Assembly (NCBI GenBank): GCA_947466075.1
Contig: CANIBP010000013.1
Coordinates: forward strand, 38,994 to 102,993
Direction of reading: 5' to 3'
DNA: 64,000 bases
Source: Verrucomicrobiaceae bacterium
GTDB taxonomy: Bacteria; Verrucomicrobiota; Verrucomicrobiia; Verrucomicrobiales; Verrucomicrobiaceae
Part shown: positions 51,024 to 60,000 of the stretch, one piece after another
How positions within the stretch are numbered: position 1 is the first letter of the stretch
Layout: the number at the start of each line of letters is the position of its first letter
Made by a program: the position numbers and the translations under genes
The notes under the pieces: generated by a model
Database searches by the model: none
Told to the model about the DNA's origin: nothing
What the model saw: the letters and a program-made list of their open reading frames with translations, nothing else

Positions 51024-53156
51024 ATGCGTACTTCCCTGCTCTTCTGCCTGCTGCCTTCGATTGTGTTCGCCGCTTCGCCGTATCCCGAAAAAACACCGGC
51101 CACGCTCGGCAATAAGCTGCTAGACCGCTACTTCGCCGAGCAAACACGCGAGATCGCCTCCACCAACGGTGTCGGCCACATCGAAAGCGCGGACGATTGG
51201 AAAGCCAAGGCACCCGAATATCGCCGGCAGATGTTTGAGATGCTGGGGCTCGATCCCCTGCCGGAGAAAACACCGCTGCAGGCCGTGAAGACCGGTGAGG
51301 TGAAGGGCGAAGGCTACGTCGTCGAGAAGATGCACTTCCAGTCGATGCCCGGCTTGTATGTCACGGCGAATCTGTATCTGCCAGCCAAGGTGGAAAAGCC
51401 GCTGCCGACGATTCTGTATGTCTGCGGTCATGCAAACATCATGAAGGACGGCGTCAGCCTTGGCAACAAGGCCGGTTACGAACATCACGGCGTCTGGTTC
51501 GCGAAACACGGCTACGCCTGCCTCATCATCGACACCGTGCAACTCGGCGAGATCCGTGGCGAACATCACGGCACCTACAGCAAGGGCCGCTTCTGGTGGT
51601 GGTCGCGCGGTTACACGCCTGCGGGACTGGAAGCTTGGAGCTGCATCCGTGCGCTGGATTATCTCGAAACTCGCAAGGAGGTGGACAAGACCCGCTTCTG
51701 TGTCACTGGCCGCAGCGGCGGCGGTGCGTATTCGTGGTGGATCACCGCGCTGGATGAACGCATCAAAGTATCCGCACCCACCGCAGGCGTCACCGACATG
51801 CAAAACCAAGTCATTGATGGCTGTGTCGAGGGCCACTGCGACTGCATGTTCTTCGTGAACACCTACCGCTGGGATTTTGAGCGTATGGTCGCACTCGCAG
51901 CACCGCGTCCGTTGCTGATCGTGAACACGGACAAGGATACCATTTTCCCCATCGACGGCGTGTTCCGCATCTACCAGAACGTGCGCAAAATTTACTCGCT
52001 GCTCGGAGCCGAGGACAAGATCGGCCTGCAAGTGGCCGAAGGGCCGCACAAAGACCTGCAACCGCTGAACATGGGCGCGTTCCACTGGTTCGAGCGTCAT
52101 CTCAAAGGCGCTGATCCGATGCAGGTCATCGACGAAGGCGCGAAGAAAACCATCGAACCTGCTTCGCTGCGTGTGTTCACTGAGCTGCCGAAAGACCAAC
52201 TCAACACGAAGATCGACGAAACCTTCGTCACCCTGGCCAAAACACCTGCACCAGCCACGAATGAAGCCGATTGGAAGAAGCAGAACGACGCATGGATGAA
52301 GGCGCTCAAAGAAAAAGTCTTCGCTGGCTGGCCAAAGGAAATCGCCTCCGTCAATCCGCAGAAAGAGAACAGCGCTGAGGTCGATGGCATCCGCATGACG
52401 GCCTACGACTTCGAAAGCCAGTCGCCTTATCGTCTGCGCCTCTACATCGTGCATCGCGACGGCCTGCGTCCGCAGGATTTGGAACTCGTCGCGCTCAATG
52501 TGCTCGATGAACCCGGCTGGGATGAATTCTGCGCGGCCTATCATTCTCGCTTTGGCAAACTGATCGAAGTCTTTCCCGGCGCGGCAAAGGATGACACCGC
52601 CTTCGAGCAGGAGAAGAAGATGTTTACGACCTTCAAGTGGGGCATGGCCTACATCTGCCCGCGTGGCGTCGGCCCCACCGCCTGGACCGGCAGTGAGAAG
52701 GCTCAAACACAACGCCTGCGCCGCTTCTACCTGCTGGGCCAGACGCTCGACGGCATGCGCGTGTGGGACATCCGCCGCACGCTGCAAACCATCCGTGCCG
52801 TCCCAGGCTTCGAGGAAACACCGCTATGGATTCAGGCCCATCGCGACATGGCCGTCGATTCCCTCTATGCCTCATTGTTTGAAGACGGTGTGAAACGCCT
52901 CGACCTCCACGACATGCCCCTCACCCACAACGGTACCGTCGAGGGCGATGCCAAAGCCGTCGGCCCGGCAATGCTCAACGTGCTCAAAAATCTCGACATC
53001 CCCCAAGCCGCCGCCATGGCGGCGATGCGAGGCCGCGTCGTGATCTACTCCGACAAGAAGGACGCTTGGGATTATCCGGCATCGATCACGAAGAATCTCG
53101 GCAAGGAAAAGCAGTTTCAGATCAGGGAACCAGTGAAGCCGGAAGCTGCTAAGTAA
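51024..53156 (+). CDS. Large secreted alpha/beta-hydrolase (acetyl-xylan-esterase-like)
   Basis: The 710-residue protein (ATG 51024) has a signal peptide (LLFCLLPSIVFA). The first half is an alpha/beta hydrolase: the nucleophile elbow GRSGGGAYS, an acidic turn NTDKDTIFP and EGPHKD for the His. The second half repeats a weaker hydrolase-like pattern without a clear nucleophile. WWSRGYTPAGLEAWSCIRALDYL resembles the AXE/DLH-like family of plant-polysaccharide esterases. It could deacetylate xylan or pectin outside the cell; the substrate is inferred from family only. Confidence 0.82.
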   Translation: MRTSLLFCLLPSIVFAASPYPEKTPATLGNKLLDRYFAEQTREIASTNGVGHIESADDWKAKAPEYRRQMFEMLGLDPLPEKTPLQAVKTGEVKGEGYVVEKMHFQSMPGLYVTANLYLPAKVEKPLPTILYVCGHANIMKDGVSLGNKAGYEHHGVWFAKHGYACLIIDTVQLGEIRGEHHGTYSKGRFWWWSRGYTPAGLEAWSCIRALDYLETRKEVDKTRFCVTGRSGGGAYSWWITALDERIKVSAPTAGVTDMQNQVIDGCVEGHCDCMFFVNTYRWDFERMVALAAPRPLLIVNTDKDTIFPIDGVFRIYQNVRKIYSLLGAEDKIGLQVAEGPHKDLQPLNMGAFHWFERHLKGADPMQVIDEGAKKTIEPASLRVFTELPKDQLNTKIDETFVTLAKTPAPATNEADWKKQNDAWMKALKEKVFAGWPKEIASVNPQKENSAEVDGIRMTAYDFESQSPYRLRLYIVHRDGLRPQDLELVALNVLDEPGWDEFCAAYHSRFGKLIEVFPGAAKDDTAFEQEKKMFTTFKWGMAYICPRGVGPTAWTGSEKAQTQRLRRFYLLGQTLDGMRVWDIRRTLQTIRAVPGFEETPLWIQAHRDMAVDSLYASLFEDGVKRLDLHDMPLTHNGTVEGDAKAVGPAMLNVLKNLDIPQAAAMAAMRGRVVIYSDKKDAWDYPASITKNLGKEKQFQIREPVKPEAAK

Positions 53157-53203
53157 CTGGGTGCCAATTCAAAGTTGCTGACAAAGCGATTGGCTTGTGA
53201 ATC

Positions 53204-53758
53204 ATGTTCAATGCACGCTCAACTAACAATTCTGCCATCAAGATGAACTCTGAAGCTGCCATGTGGTTCATGAGCCACCTCGACGACTCTAGCGACGATG
53301 CTCCACCTGCAACTAAGAAGTGGCTGGAAGGGCTTGGCCTGCCCCTTGATCTACTCCGATTCATGCAATGGCATTGGACACAAGAAGGTTGTTTTGCTGG
53401 GCCGGTAAAGTTGAGATCGTCAGCCAAGCTACCAAAGGAACATAACTCAAAGATACTCACAGAACATCAACTGCTGCCCGTTGGCATAGGCCCGAACGGA
53501 GACACTTTCGCAATCGACTACTCATCTGAGAGCTGCCCTGTTGGTTTCATTACTCATGAGGAGTATGCAGGAAAGGGGGACCCACGTCCTTTTTTTCGGC
53601 CTGCAGCTCGTTCCCTCGAGAGCTTTCTATATCGGGTCATTGAGGGCAGATATGTCCCATGTGATTATTATGCCACTGGATACCATAACGAATTCCTTCG
53701 CGCAGAAGCCAGCCATGATCCATTTCCTCCATACCGCCCCATAAAAGCGGAACCATGA
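53204..53758 (+). CDS. SMI1/KNR4 (SUKH)-like protein, orphan
   Basis: The 184-residue protein has the SUKH pattern: WLEGLGLPLDLLRFMQWHW, then LLPVGIGPNGDTFAIDYSSE, and SLESFLYRVIEGRYVP near the end. SUKH proteins often serve as immunity proteins in contact-dependent toxin systems, but no toxin gene is adjacent. Base composition is slightly more AT-rich than the surroundings. A small open frame (53755-53979) overlaps its end by ATGA but runs antisense into the next gene, so I do not call it. Confidence 0.72.
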   Translation: MFNARSTNNSAIKMNSEAAMWFMSHLDDSSDDAPPATKKWLEGLGLPLDLLRFMQWHWTQEGCFAGPVKLRSSAKLPKEHNSKILTEHQLLPVGIGPNGDTFAIDYSSESCPVGFITHEEYAGKGDPRPFFRPAARSLESFLYRVIEGRYVPCDYYATGYHNEFLRAEASHDPFPPYRPIKAEP

Positions 53759-53872
53759 GCAACAAGCCATCGCTTGGCAGCTCTGACGTAGATGTCGATC
53801 ACGGAGCGTATCGGATGTGCTACCAACCCTACGTCTCTGCGCTCGAATCAGCTTATAGTGCTCCGGCAGGAC

Positions 53873-56293
53873 TCACCCCGCCCGTGTCACACGCTTCCAG
53901 AAGAAGTCCAACTCACGCGCAAGCACGCTCATCACCTGCGCGGGTGTGGCCTGCAAGGCACCGCTTTCGGATTCCTTGATGATGCGCTGCATGGCGTAGA
54001 GCGAGGCAACACTGGGGGTGTCGAGATGGATCGCATCCACATGCGCCTTCAACTCATCGGGGAAGGCGGTGCTGTGCTGGAGAATGGCCCAACTCTGCTG
54101 CTCGCGGGCGGTTTTGAATGTGGCGATCTTGAGCTTCTGTGCGGCATCGACTGCGTTGGCACCCTGCTCCGCCAGACGACCGGCGGCGAAACCGGCCAGC
54201 GTGCGCCAGTAGGAACCGTCAGCGAAATTGGCGAGACCAAAGACGATCTCCAAGCCTTGCAGCGACCAGCAGATCACAAAACGGCCCGTCATTCCAGGCA
54301 GTTCGTGCTCGCTGAAACGCACGAGCGGAAAACGCTTACCCGCCAGCCGAATCAGTTCGGCTAGTTTCGTGTAGTCCAACGGCAGTGAATCAGCCTCCGC
54401 CGACATTTGCAAGCGCAGCGCCTCGTAACGCCCAAGCAGGGCATCACGCTCGGCGTTCACCGGTGGCGTCACAACCCTAGTTGCAGCCGCCTGAGCAGGT
54501 CCAGCAACGAAGGAAGGCGTGGGTATGGCTTGATGGACTGCCATTTCCGGGGCGACTGCACTCATCACGCCAGCGAGCCGTTTCGCGACGACATGCGTAC
54601 CATTTTCATCTGAGCTCAGAGCAGGCGCGCTTGGCTGCCGCAGTTTGCCGAGCATTTCACGTAAATTTTCGAATGCACCCGCCGAATTCGAAGAGAACTG
54701 CGCCTGCGCAACCGGTTCCAAATCGTGGGAAGCTTGAACCGCCATCTTTGCCGCAACTGGCAGAGGCAGGTGCGTGCCATTGGTGCCGTTTGTAGAGGGG
54801 AATGGCGCCTCATTCTCCTGCGGCAATGCACGCTCCGGTTCAGCCAGACCCTCGGCCATGAGCTTCATCTGCGCCGTCGTGGCAGAGTCAAAAATCATCG
54901 TCTCGCCCGGCGGCGCTTCTTCGGCAGGAATCGTTTCCGTCAACAGCGGCACCACGCCCGCTTCTTCTGGCTCAGTCATCATGGCCTGCGGCGAAATCGA
55001 CGCCGGAGCCAATGGCGAAGCCAGCGTCTGCTGGTAGAAATCCCACTGCTTCGCCGCATGGCGCAGGAAAGCACGGGCAGACACCGAACCCAGCGGTCGG
55101 CCAAGGAAATAGCGCTTCACGTCCATGAACGACGTAAACTCACGCACATCATCCGCTGACACGCGTGCCTGCTGCAATCGCATCTTCAGCAGCATGGCGG
55201 CTTCGGTTTCACCAATGCCGCGCAGCAGCATCTGCGACGCAGTGAGGCGGTCCTCCATCGCACTCGGCAAATGATGGCCGAACGTCGCCTGCCACACGTC
55301 CTGGTTCAAACTCAACACCACATGCACGCCGTCCATCTCCGACATGTCGAGCAGCAGCGAGGCGATGCGCAGCCCGGCTTCGGGATTGCGATAATAAGCA
55401 TCAAGGTGATCCACCAGCAGCACCACTGGCCGCCACAGGCCCAGCAGCCTCAGCCACGTCACCGGGCCTTCATTCGATTCATCCGCCGCCAGCGTGCGTA
55501 GCACCGCCATCTTCGACATGCCACCGTCCAGCGCGTGATTTAGCATCGCATCCACCCAGGATTCGAGGGCAGCAGGAATCGCCGGAACCCGCTTCATCGC
55601 CTGCTCGGTCATCGGCTTGCGCAATTGGGCTTCAAAACGCCGCACCCATTCGCCGATCAAACGTGCGTTACCATTCAGATCAAAAACTTCCACCGGATCG
55701 CCGTTCAGCACACGCAAGGCCTGCTCCGAATTCGCGCATGGCAACGTGCCGCTTTCGATCAAACGCCGCACCAGCATCGCGCATACACCCGCGCAGGCTT
55801 CACGCAGCCGAGTCCAGCCTTCACGTGGTGTGTCCGCACGCGCCATGGATTCCAGGCCGCGCACCGCCACGGCGGAAATGCCAATCTCATCTTCAAGACG
55901 AAACGCCAGAGGCACCAGCACCACCTGCCCACCCGCCGCCGCCGCAAGTCGGCCAAGCAGATGCGTCTTGCCATAACCCGCACGCGGCGCCGTGAGCAGC
56001 AGCAACGGCTGCCCACCCGCACGTCCCGTGCTGCTCTGACGTTCATCGATCGTCGAGGTCAACTGCCCCAGAATGTCCACGTTCAAGCCCGGCACCGACC
56101 GATTCTCCTCCACACCAAACGGACCGACACAGACATCGTCGGCGAACGGATTCATCCCATCCGCCTGTGGCATGGCCATGGGCAGTCCCAAAGCGGATGG
56201 CGGCGGTGTTGATGGTGTCGGTTCTGGACTTTCCACAATGAATCTGGTTTCAGTGTTCTGACTCAGGGCTATTTCAATGATATTTATGCCCAA
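53873..56293 (-). CDS. Unassigned P-loop ATPase with long disordered linker
   Basis: The 806-residue protein has MNPFADDVCVGPFG near its start, a Walker A motif APRAGYGKTHLL at about 102-113 and a Walker B-like VVLLVDHLDAYYR at 290-302. It resembles STAND/AAA-like ATPases that lack a known partner. Residues about 440-620 are Ala/Pro/Gln-rich and disordered. The last ~180 residues form a distinct domain (RFVICWSLQGLEIVFGLANF; YWRTLAGFAAGRLAEQG). Both halves have no named family that I recognise. No obvious operon partner is present. Confidence 0.72.
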   Translation of the reverse strand: MGINIIEIALSQNTETRFIVESPEPTPSTPPPSALGLPMAMPQADGMNPFADDVCVGPFGVEENRSVPGLNVDILGQLTSTIDERQSSTGRAGGQPLLLLTAPRAGYGKTHLLGRLAAAAGGQVVLVPLAFRLEDEIGISAVAVRGLESMARADTPREGWTRLREACAGVCAMLVRRLIESGTLPCANSEQALRVLNGDPVEVFDLNGNARLIGEWVRRFEAQLRKPMTEQAMKRVPAIPAALESWVDAMLNHALDGGMSKMAVLRTLAADESNEGPVTWLRLLGLWRPVVLLVDHLDAYYRNPEAGLRIASLLLDMSEMDGVHVVLSLNQDVWQATFGHHLPSAMEDRLTASQMLLRGIGETEAAMLLKMRLQQARVSADDVREFTSFMDVKRYFLGRPLGSVSARAFLRHAAKQWDFYQQTLASPLAPASISPQAMMTEPEEAGVVPLLTETIPAEEAPPGETMIFDSATTAQMKLMAEGLAEPERALPQENEAPFPSTNGTNGTHLPLPVAAKMAVQASHDLEPVAQAQFSSNSAGAFENLREMLGKLRQPSAPALSSDENGTHVVAKRLAGVMSAVAPEMAVHQAIPTPSFVAGPAQAAATRVVTPPVNAERDALLGRYEALRLQMSAEADSLPLDYTKLAELIRLAGKRFPLVRFSEHELPGMTGRFVICWSLQGLEIVFGLANFADGSYWRTLAGFAAGRLAEQGANAVDAAQKLKIATFKTAREQQSWAILQHSTAFPDELKAHVDAIHLDTPSVASLYAMQRIIKESESGALQATPAQVMSVLARELDFFWKRVTRAG

Positions 56294-56388
56294 TCATACT
56301 CCGCAGAAAGTAAGTTTTTTGGTTTTGCCGTGATTCTTTGAGCGAAAAAGGCGAAGAGCGTGATTTGCGACGAAGCCTTGAATTCGTT

Positions 56389-56724
56389 CTAGCGAAATAG
56401 CTCCATAAACCCAGCCTTGCGGTCGGCTGCAAAAGCCCTAATCGCAATCAGGTTCGAGCGCAGGATCTTTTCAATGGCCTGGCTTGGCTGGTTGCCACAG
56501 CGCAACCAGATGATCTTGGGCGGATGCCCATGCAGAAGGCTCATATTCACGAAATCCACATCCTGAGTCACAATGACCAGGTCTTGTGCCTTGGCGTGCT
56601 GCCATAGCTGGGTGTCATCAGACTGATCCATACCGATGAGCCGGGCTTGAACCGATCCAGGGAAAACATCCGCCAACCGGGCACACAGCTTGTGGCTGAG
56701 GTTCTGATCCAGCAAAAGCTTCAT
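56389..56724 (-). CDS. DUF5615 PIN-like toxin candidate
   Basis: The 111-residue protein reads KLLLDQNLSHKLCARL, then DLVIVTQDVDFVNMSLLHG and IIWLRCGNQ, which is the PIN-like Mut7-C/DUF5615 fold with conserved acidic residues. Such proteins pair with DUF433 proteins in a VapBC-like arrangement and are presumed RNases. Its ATG overlaps the stop of the DUF433 gene by four bases, the standard coupling. Confidence 0.88.
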   Translation of the reverse strand: MKLLLDQNLSHKLCARLADVFPGSVQARLIGMDQSDDTQLWQHAKAQDLVIVTQDVDFVNMSLLHGHPPKIIWLRCGNQPSQAIEKILRSNLIAIRAFAADRKAGFMELFR

Positions 56725-56948
56725 GCTGCCATCGCCACAAATGAACCGCTTTCTTTGTCAGCGGCAAAGGCCAGACACGCACGAATATCTTCGTCCGTGA
56801 TTTCAGGGAAATCGTCTTTGATCTCAGCCACGCTCATGCCGGATGCCAGCCAGCCGAGCACATCGCCCACACTGATCCGCAGGCCACGAATGCAGGGTTT
56901 GCCCCCGCGCTTTCCCGGCTCGATGGTGATGATCTTGGTGTAATCCAT
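56721..56948 (-). CDS. DUF433 antitoxin-like protein
   Basis: The 75-residue protein reads IITIEPGKRGGKPCIRGLRISV, then GMSVAEIKDDFPEITDEDIRACLAFA, the DUF433 signature with a helix-turn-helix-like core. DUF433 proteins are presumed antitoxins and autoregulators of DUF5615 toxins. The 4-bp overlap with the downstream toxin gene supports one operon. Confidence 0.9.
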   Translation of the reverse strand: MDYTKIITIEPGKRGGKPCIRGLRISVGDVLGWLASGMSVAEIKDDFPEITDEDIRACLAFAADKESGSFVAMAA

Positions 56949-57041
56949 GCTGAAATGCTATCACACCCGGTCCAAACGTCATAGCTTCATTTTTGAACTC
57001 GCAAAGAACCGCCCTCCAGCCGCCGTTAAGCCTGCATCCTC

Positions 57042-60000
57042 ATGAACCTCGCCCTCCGTCCCGCCACGCACGAAGCCCTGCAACGCTTTCGCCTGCGCCG
57101 CCAGCAGCTCTTGCAAACCCGTGCGCTGCTCTGTGGCATCGCGATTGCTCTCACGGCCTTCACCGTCATCGCCGTCCTCGATCGTGTGTGGTTCATGCCG
57201 GATGTGATTCGTCCTTGGCTCTCCCTACTCGTCTACGCCGGAGCCATTTTCGCGGCATGGAAAGTCGCGTGGCGTTTCATCGCGCAGGCCAGTGGCAAAG
57301 AAGGCACCGCCAAGCTGATCGAGTCCGCTGAACCCGCGCTGCATGAGCGCCTGCTCGCAGCCGTCGAACTCGCGGACCCTCGTGATGGCGTGAATGTGAA
57401 GGACTCCGTCGAATTCCGCGAGAAATTGCAGGACGATGTCGCCGCTACGGTCGAAGGCATCGACTGGACGAAGAAACTACCGACTCGCACGCTCAAGCCG
57501 TGGTTCATCGCCACAGGTGGTGTGCTGGGTGCCGTCTTCGTCCTCTGCCTCGTTCCCGGCCTGCACCTGCGCGGCTTCCTGGCTCGCGCAGCGCTGCCAT
57601 TTGCCAACCTTGAACGCCCAGCCTCACTCAAGATTCGCATTCTGGAGCCCGTGAAGTCTGACGATCTCGCCCCAATAGGCTCCGAAGTGCCGCTGATCAT
57701 CGAAACCGAAGGCGCGCGGCCGCAACTCGCGACGCTCGAATTTCAAACAGAAGGCTCCAAACCGCGCCGCACCGAACTTTCCAATGTCGGCACTACTCGC
57801 TTCGAAGGCGTTGTCCCTGTCGGCCAAAGCGATGTGCGCTACCGCGTTCACGCCGCTGATGCCATCACGCCTTGGCGCACGCTCAGCGCCCGTGCGCGTC
57901 CGCGCATTGTCGAATTCACCAAAACCATAGTGCCGCCGGCTTACTCCGGTTGGCAGGAAACCAAGCTCATCGAGGATCACGGCGATCTCGAAGCACTCGA
58001 TGGCTCCACCATCAAACTCACGCTCAAAACCAACCAGCCCGTCTCGCAGAGCGACATCGTCATCAATCCCGACCTCACTGAAAAAATCACCGCTACGGCC
58101 AAACCCGACGCCAACGGCCTGCTCACCACCGACATCGCCATCAAAGCCGCGCACGGCTCATGGCAGATCGCTTTGAAGTCGCAGGAAACCGGCTTCACCA
58201 ACGAGGAAAGCACGCCTTGGCGCATCACCACCATTCCTGATCTGCCGCCAACCGCGCAGATCAACGAACCCGGTGAGCAAATCGAACTGCTGCCCGATGA
58301 AGCCGTGCGCCTCGTCGGCATGGCCACCGATGATGTCGGCCTCGGGAGCGTAAAACTGGCGCACGCCATCAATGGCGCGAACTGGACCGAGCGTGATCTT
58401 CCTCTCACCAAACCCACCAAGGAGTCGCCCGTGCAGACCTTGCTGCCTCTGGCACCGCTTGGTGTAAAAAGTGGCGACGCCTTGCTCATCAAACTCATCG
58501 CCACTGATCTCAAAGGCCAGAAAGCCGAATCACCACCCGTGCGCGTGATCATTCTCGAACAAACCATTGATCCGCGACAACGTGCGTGGGCCGAGTCACA
58601 ACGCCGCCTCGCGCAGAAGGCCGAACGTCTCAATGAACAAACGCACGACCTGCGCAAAGACCTCGATAAAGTACGCAAAACCGAGCGCGCTGCGCGCAAA
58701 GACCCGAATGCCGCGAAGAACGAGGCAGAAAACGCACTCGCCATTGCCCAGGAGAAATTTGAGCAGGTCAAAGCACAAGCGGACGACTTGTGGGAGGCCT
58801 TGAAGGATGCCTCACGCGATGCGCCGAACCAACTCGATGCCGCCGAAGCACAACTGCTCGGTGAGCGCCTCGCACAAATGCGCCGCGAGCAGTTGGCGGA
58901 ATTGGAAAAGCTCAATAGCGACGCCATTGAAAATCCTGATCAGCTCAAACGTGCTGCCAGTGAAGCCTCTGCTAGCTCCAACAGCATCGCTGATGTTGCG
59001 CGCGCTTTTGCCGCTGAAGAAACAGCCAAAATCGCCGCACAAGAATCGCAGCAGCTTCAGCGGCAGTCAAAGATGCTCACGGAAAACGCCTTGCAGGCCA
59101 ACCGCGATGCCGAGCAGCGGCCCAAATGGCAGGAGCAGCAGCGCGCACTCATGGCGCAGTCGAAAACACTGCAAAAAGACCTGCAGCAACTCGATGAAAC
59201 CCAAAGCGGCCGCAATCGCGGTCAGTTGCAGGACATCGACAAAAAGCTCAACGAGACCGCCGCTGATCTTGCCAGCAGTTTAGACAAACCTGAGCAGACC
59301 AAGAGCCCTGAGCATCTCTACGGCGCCTCCGACAACCTCCGCAGTCGTTTGCAGCAGGCCGCTGACGTGAGCCGCAACATCGCCGAGCAGACGATGAACG
59401 AAGCCGCGCAACGCCGCGAACAGCTTGCACGTCAGGACAATCCCGCGCTCGCCAAACTCGAAGAAGCAAAAGGTGCCCTCGCCATGGCCGAGAACGCCAC
59501 CCGCGATCCAAAGCAGAACAAACGCAATGACCGCGACGGCCTCACACCTGCTGAGAAAGCAGAGAAGCAACTCGCTGAAGCCGCGAAACAACTTCAGGAC
59601 CAAGCCGAATTACGAGAGCAAAATCAACTCACGAACAATCAGGCCGCGCTCGATATGAATCGCGCCAGCCGTGCCGCGGATGAACTCGCACGTCAGACCG
59701 CCGAAGCAAACAAGCTTCCCGTGCCCTCGCACGAGGAAGCTGAAAAAGCACGCCGCAGCAACGCACCACCATCCCCCGCCACCAAGGCGATGACCAATTT
59801 GAAACAGCAGGCCGAACAGCTCGCGCAAGCCACGCGTGCGCTGGAAGCCGATGCGCTCGCGCAAGATGCCGCGCAGGCACTCGAAGCCGCACAAACCGAA
59901 GCGATGCAGCCGCAGAACCAGCAAGACCTCACGCAAACCGCCGCGCAGGCCAAAGCCGCTGCGGAAGCGCTCCAGCAAATCCCCGAGAAGATCAATCGTG

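Noticed and set aside
51120..52787. 555-codon open frame on the minus strand
   Set aside because: Antisense to the secreted alpha/beta-hydrolase gene, which has a signal peptide and catalytic motifs.
53755..53979. 74-codon gene after the SUKH-like gene
   Set aside because: More than half lies antisense to the ATPase gene and the end is Arg/Pro/Ser-rich like a shadow frame; kept only as a possible remnant.
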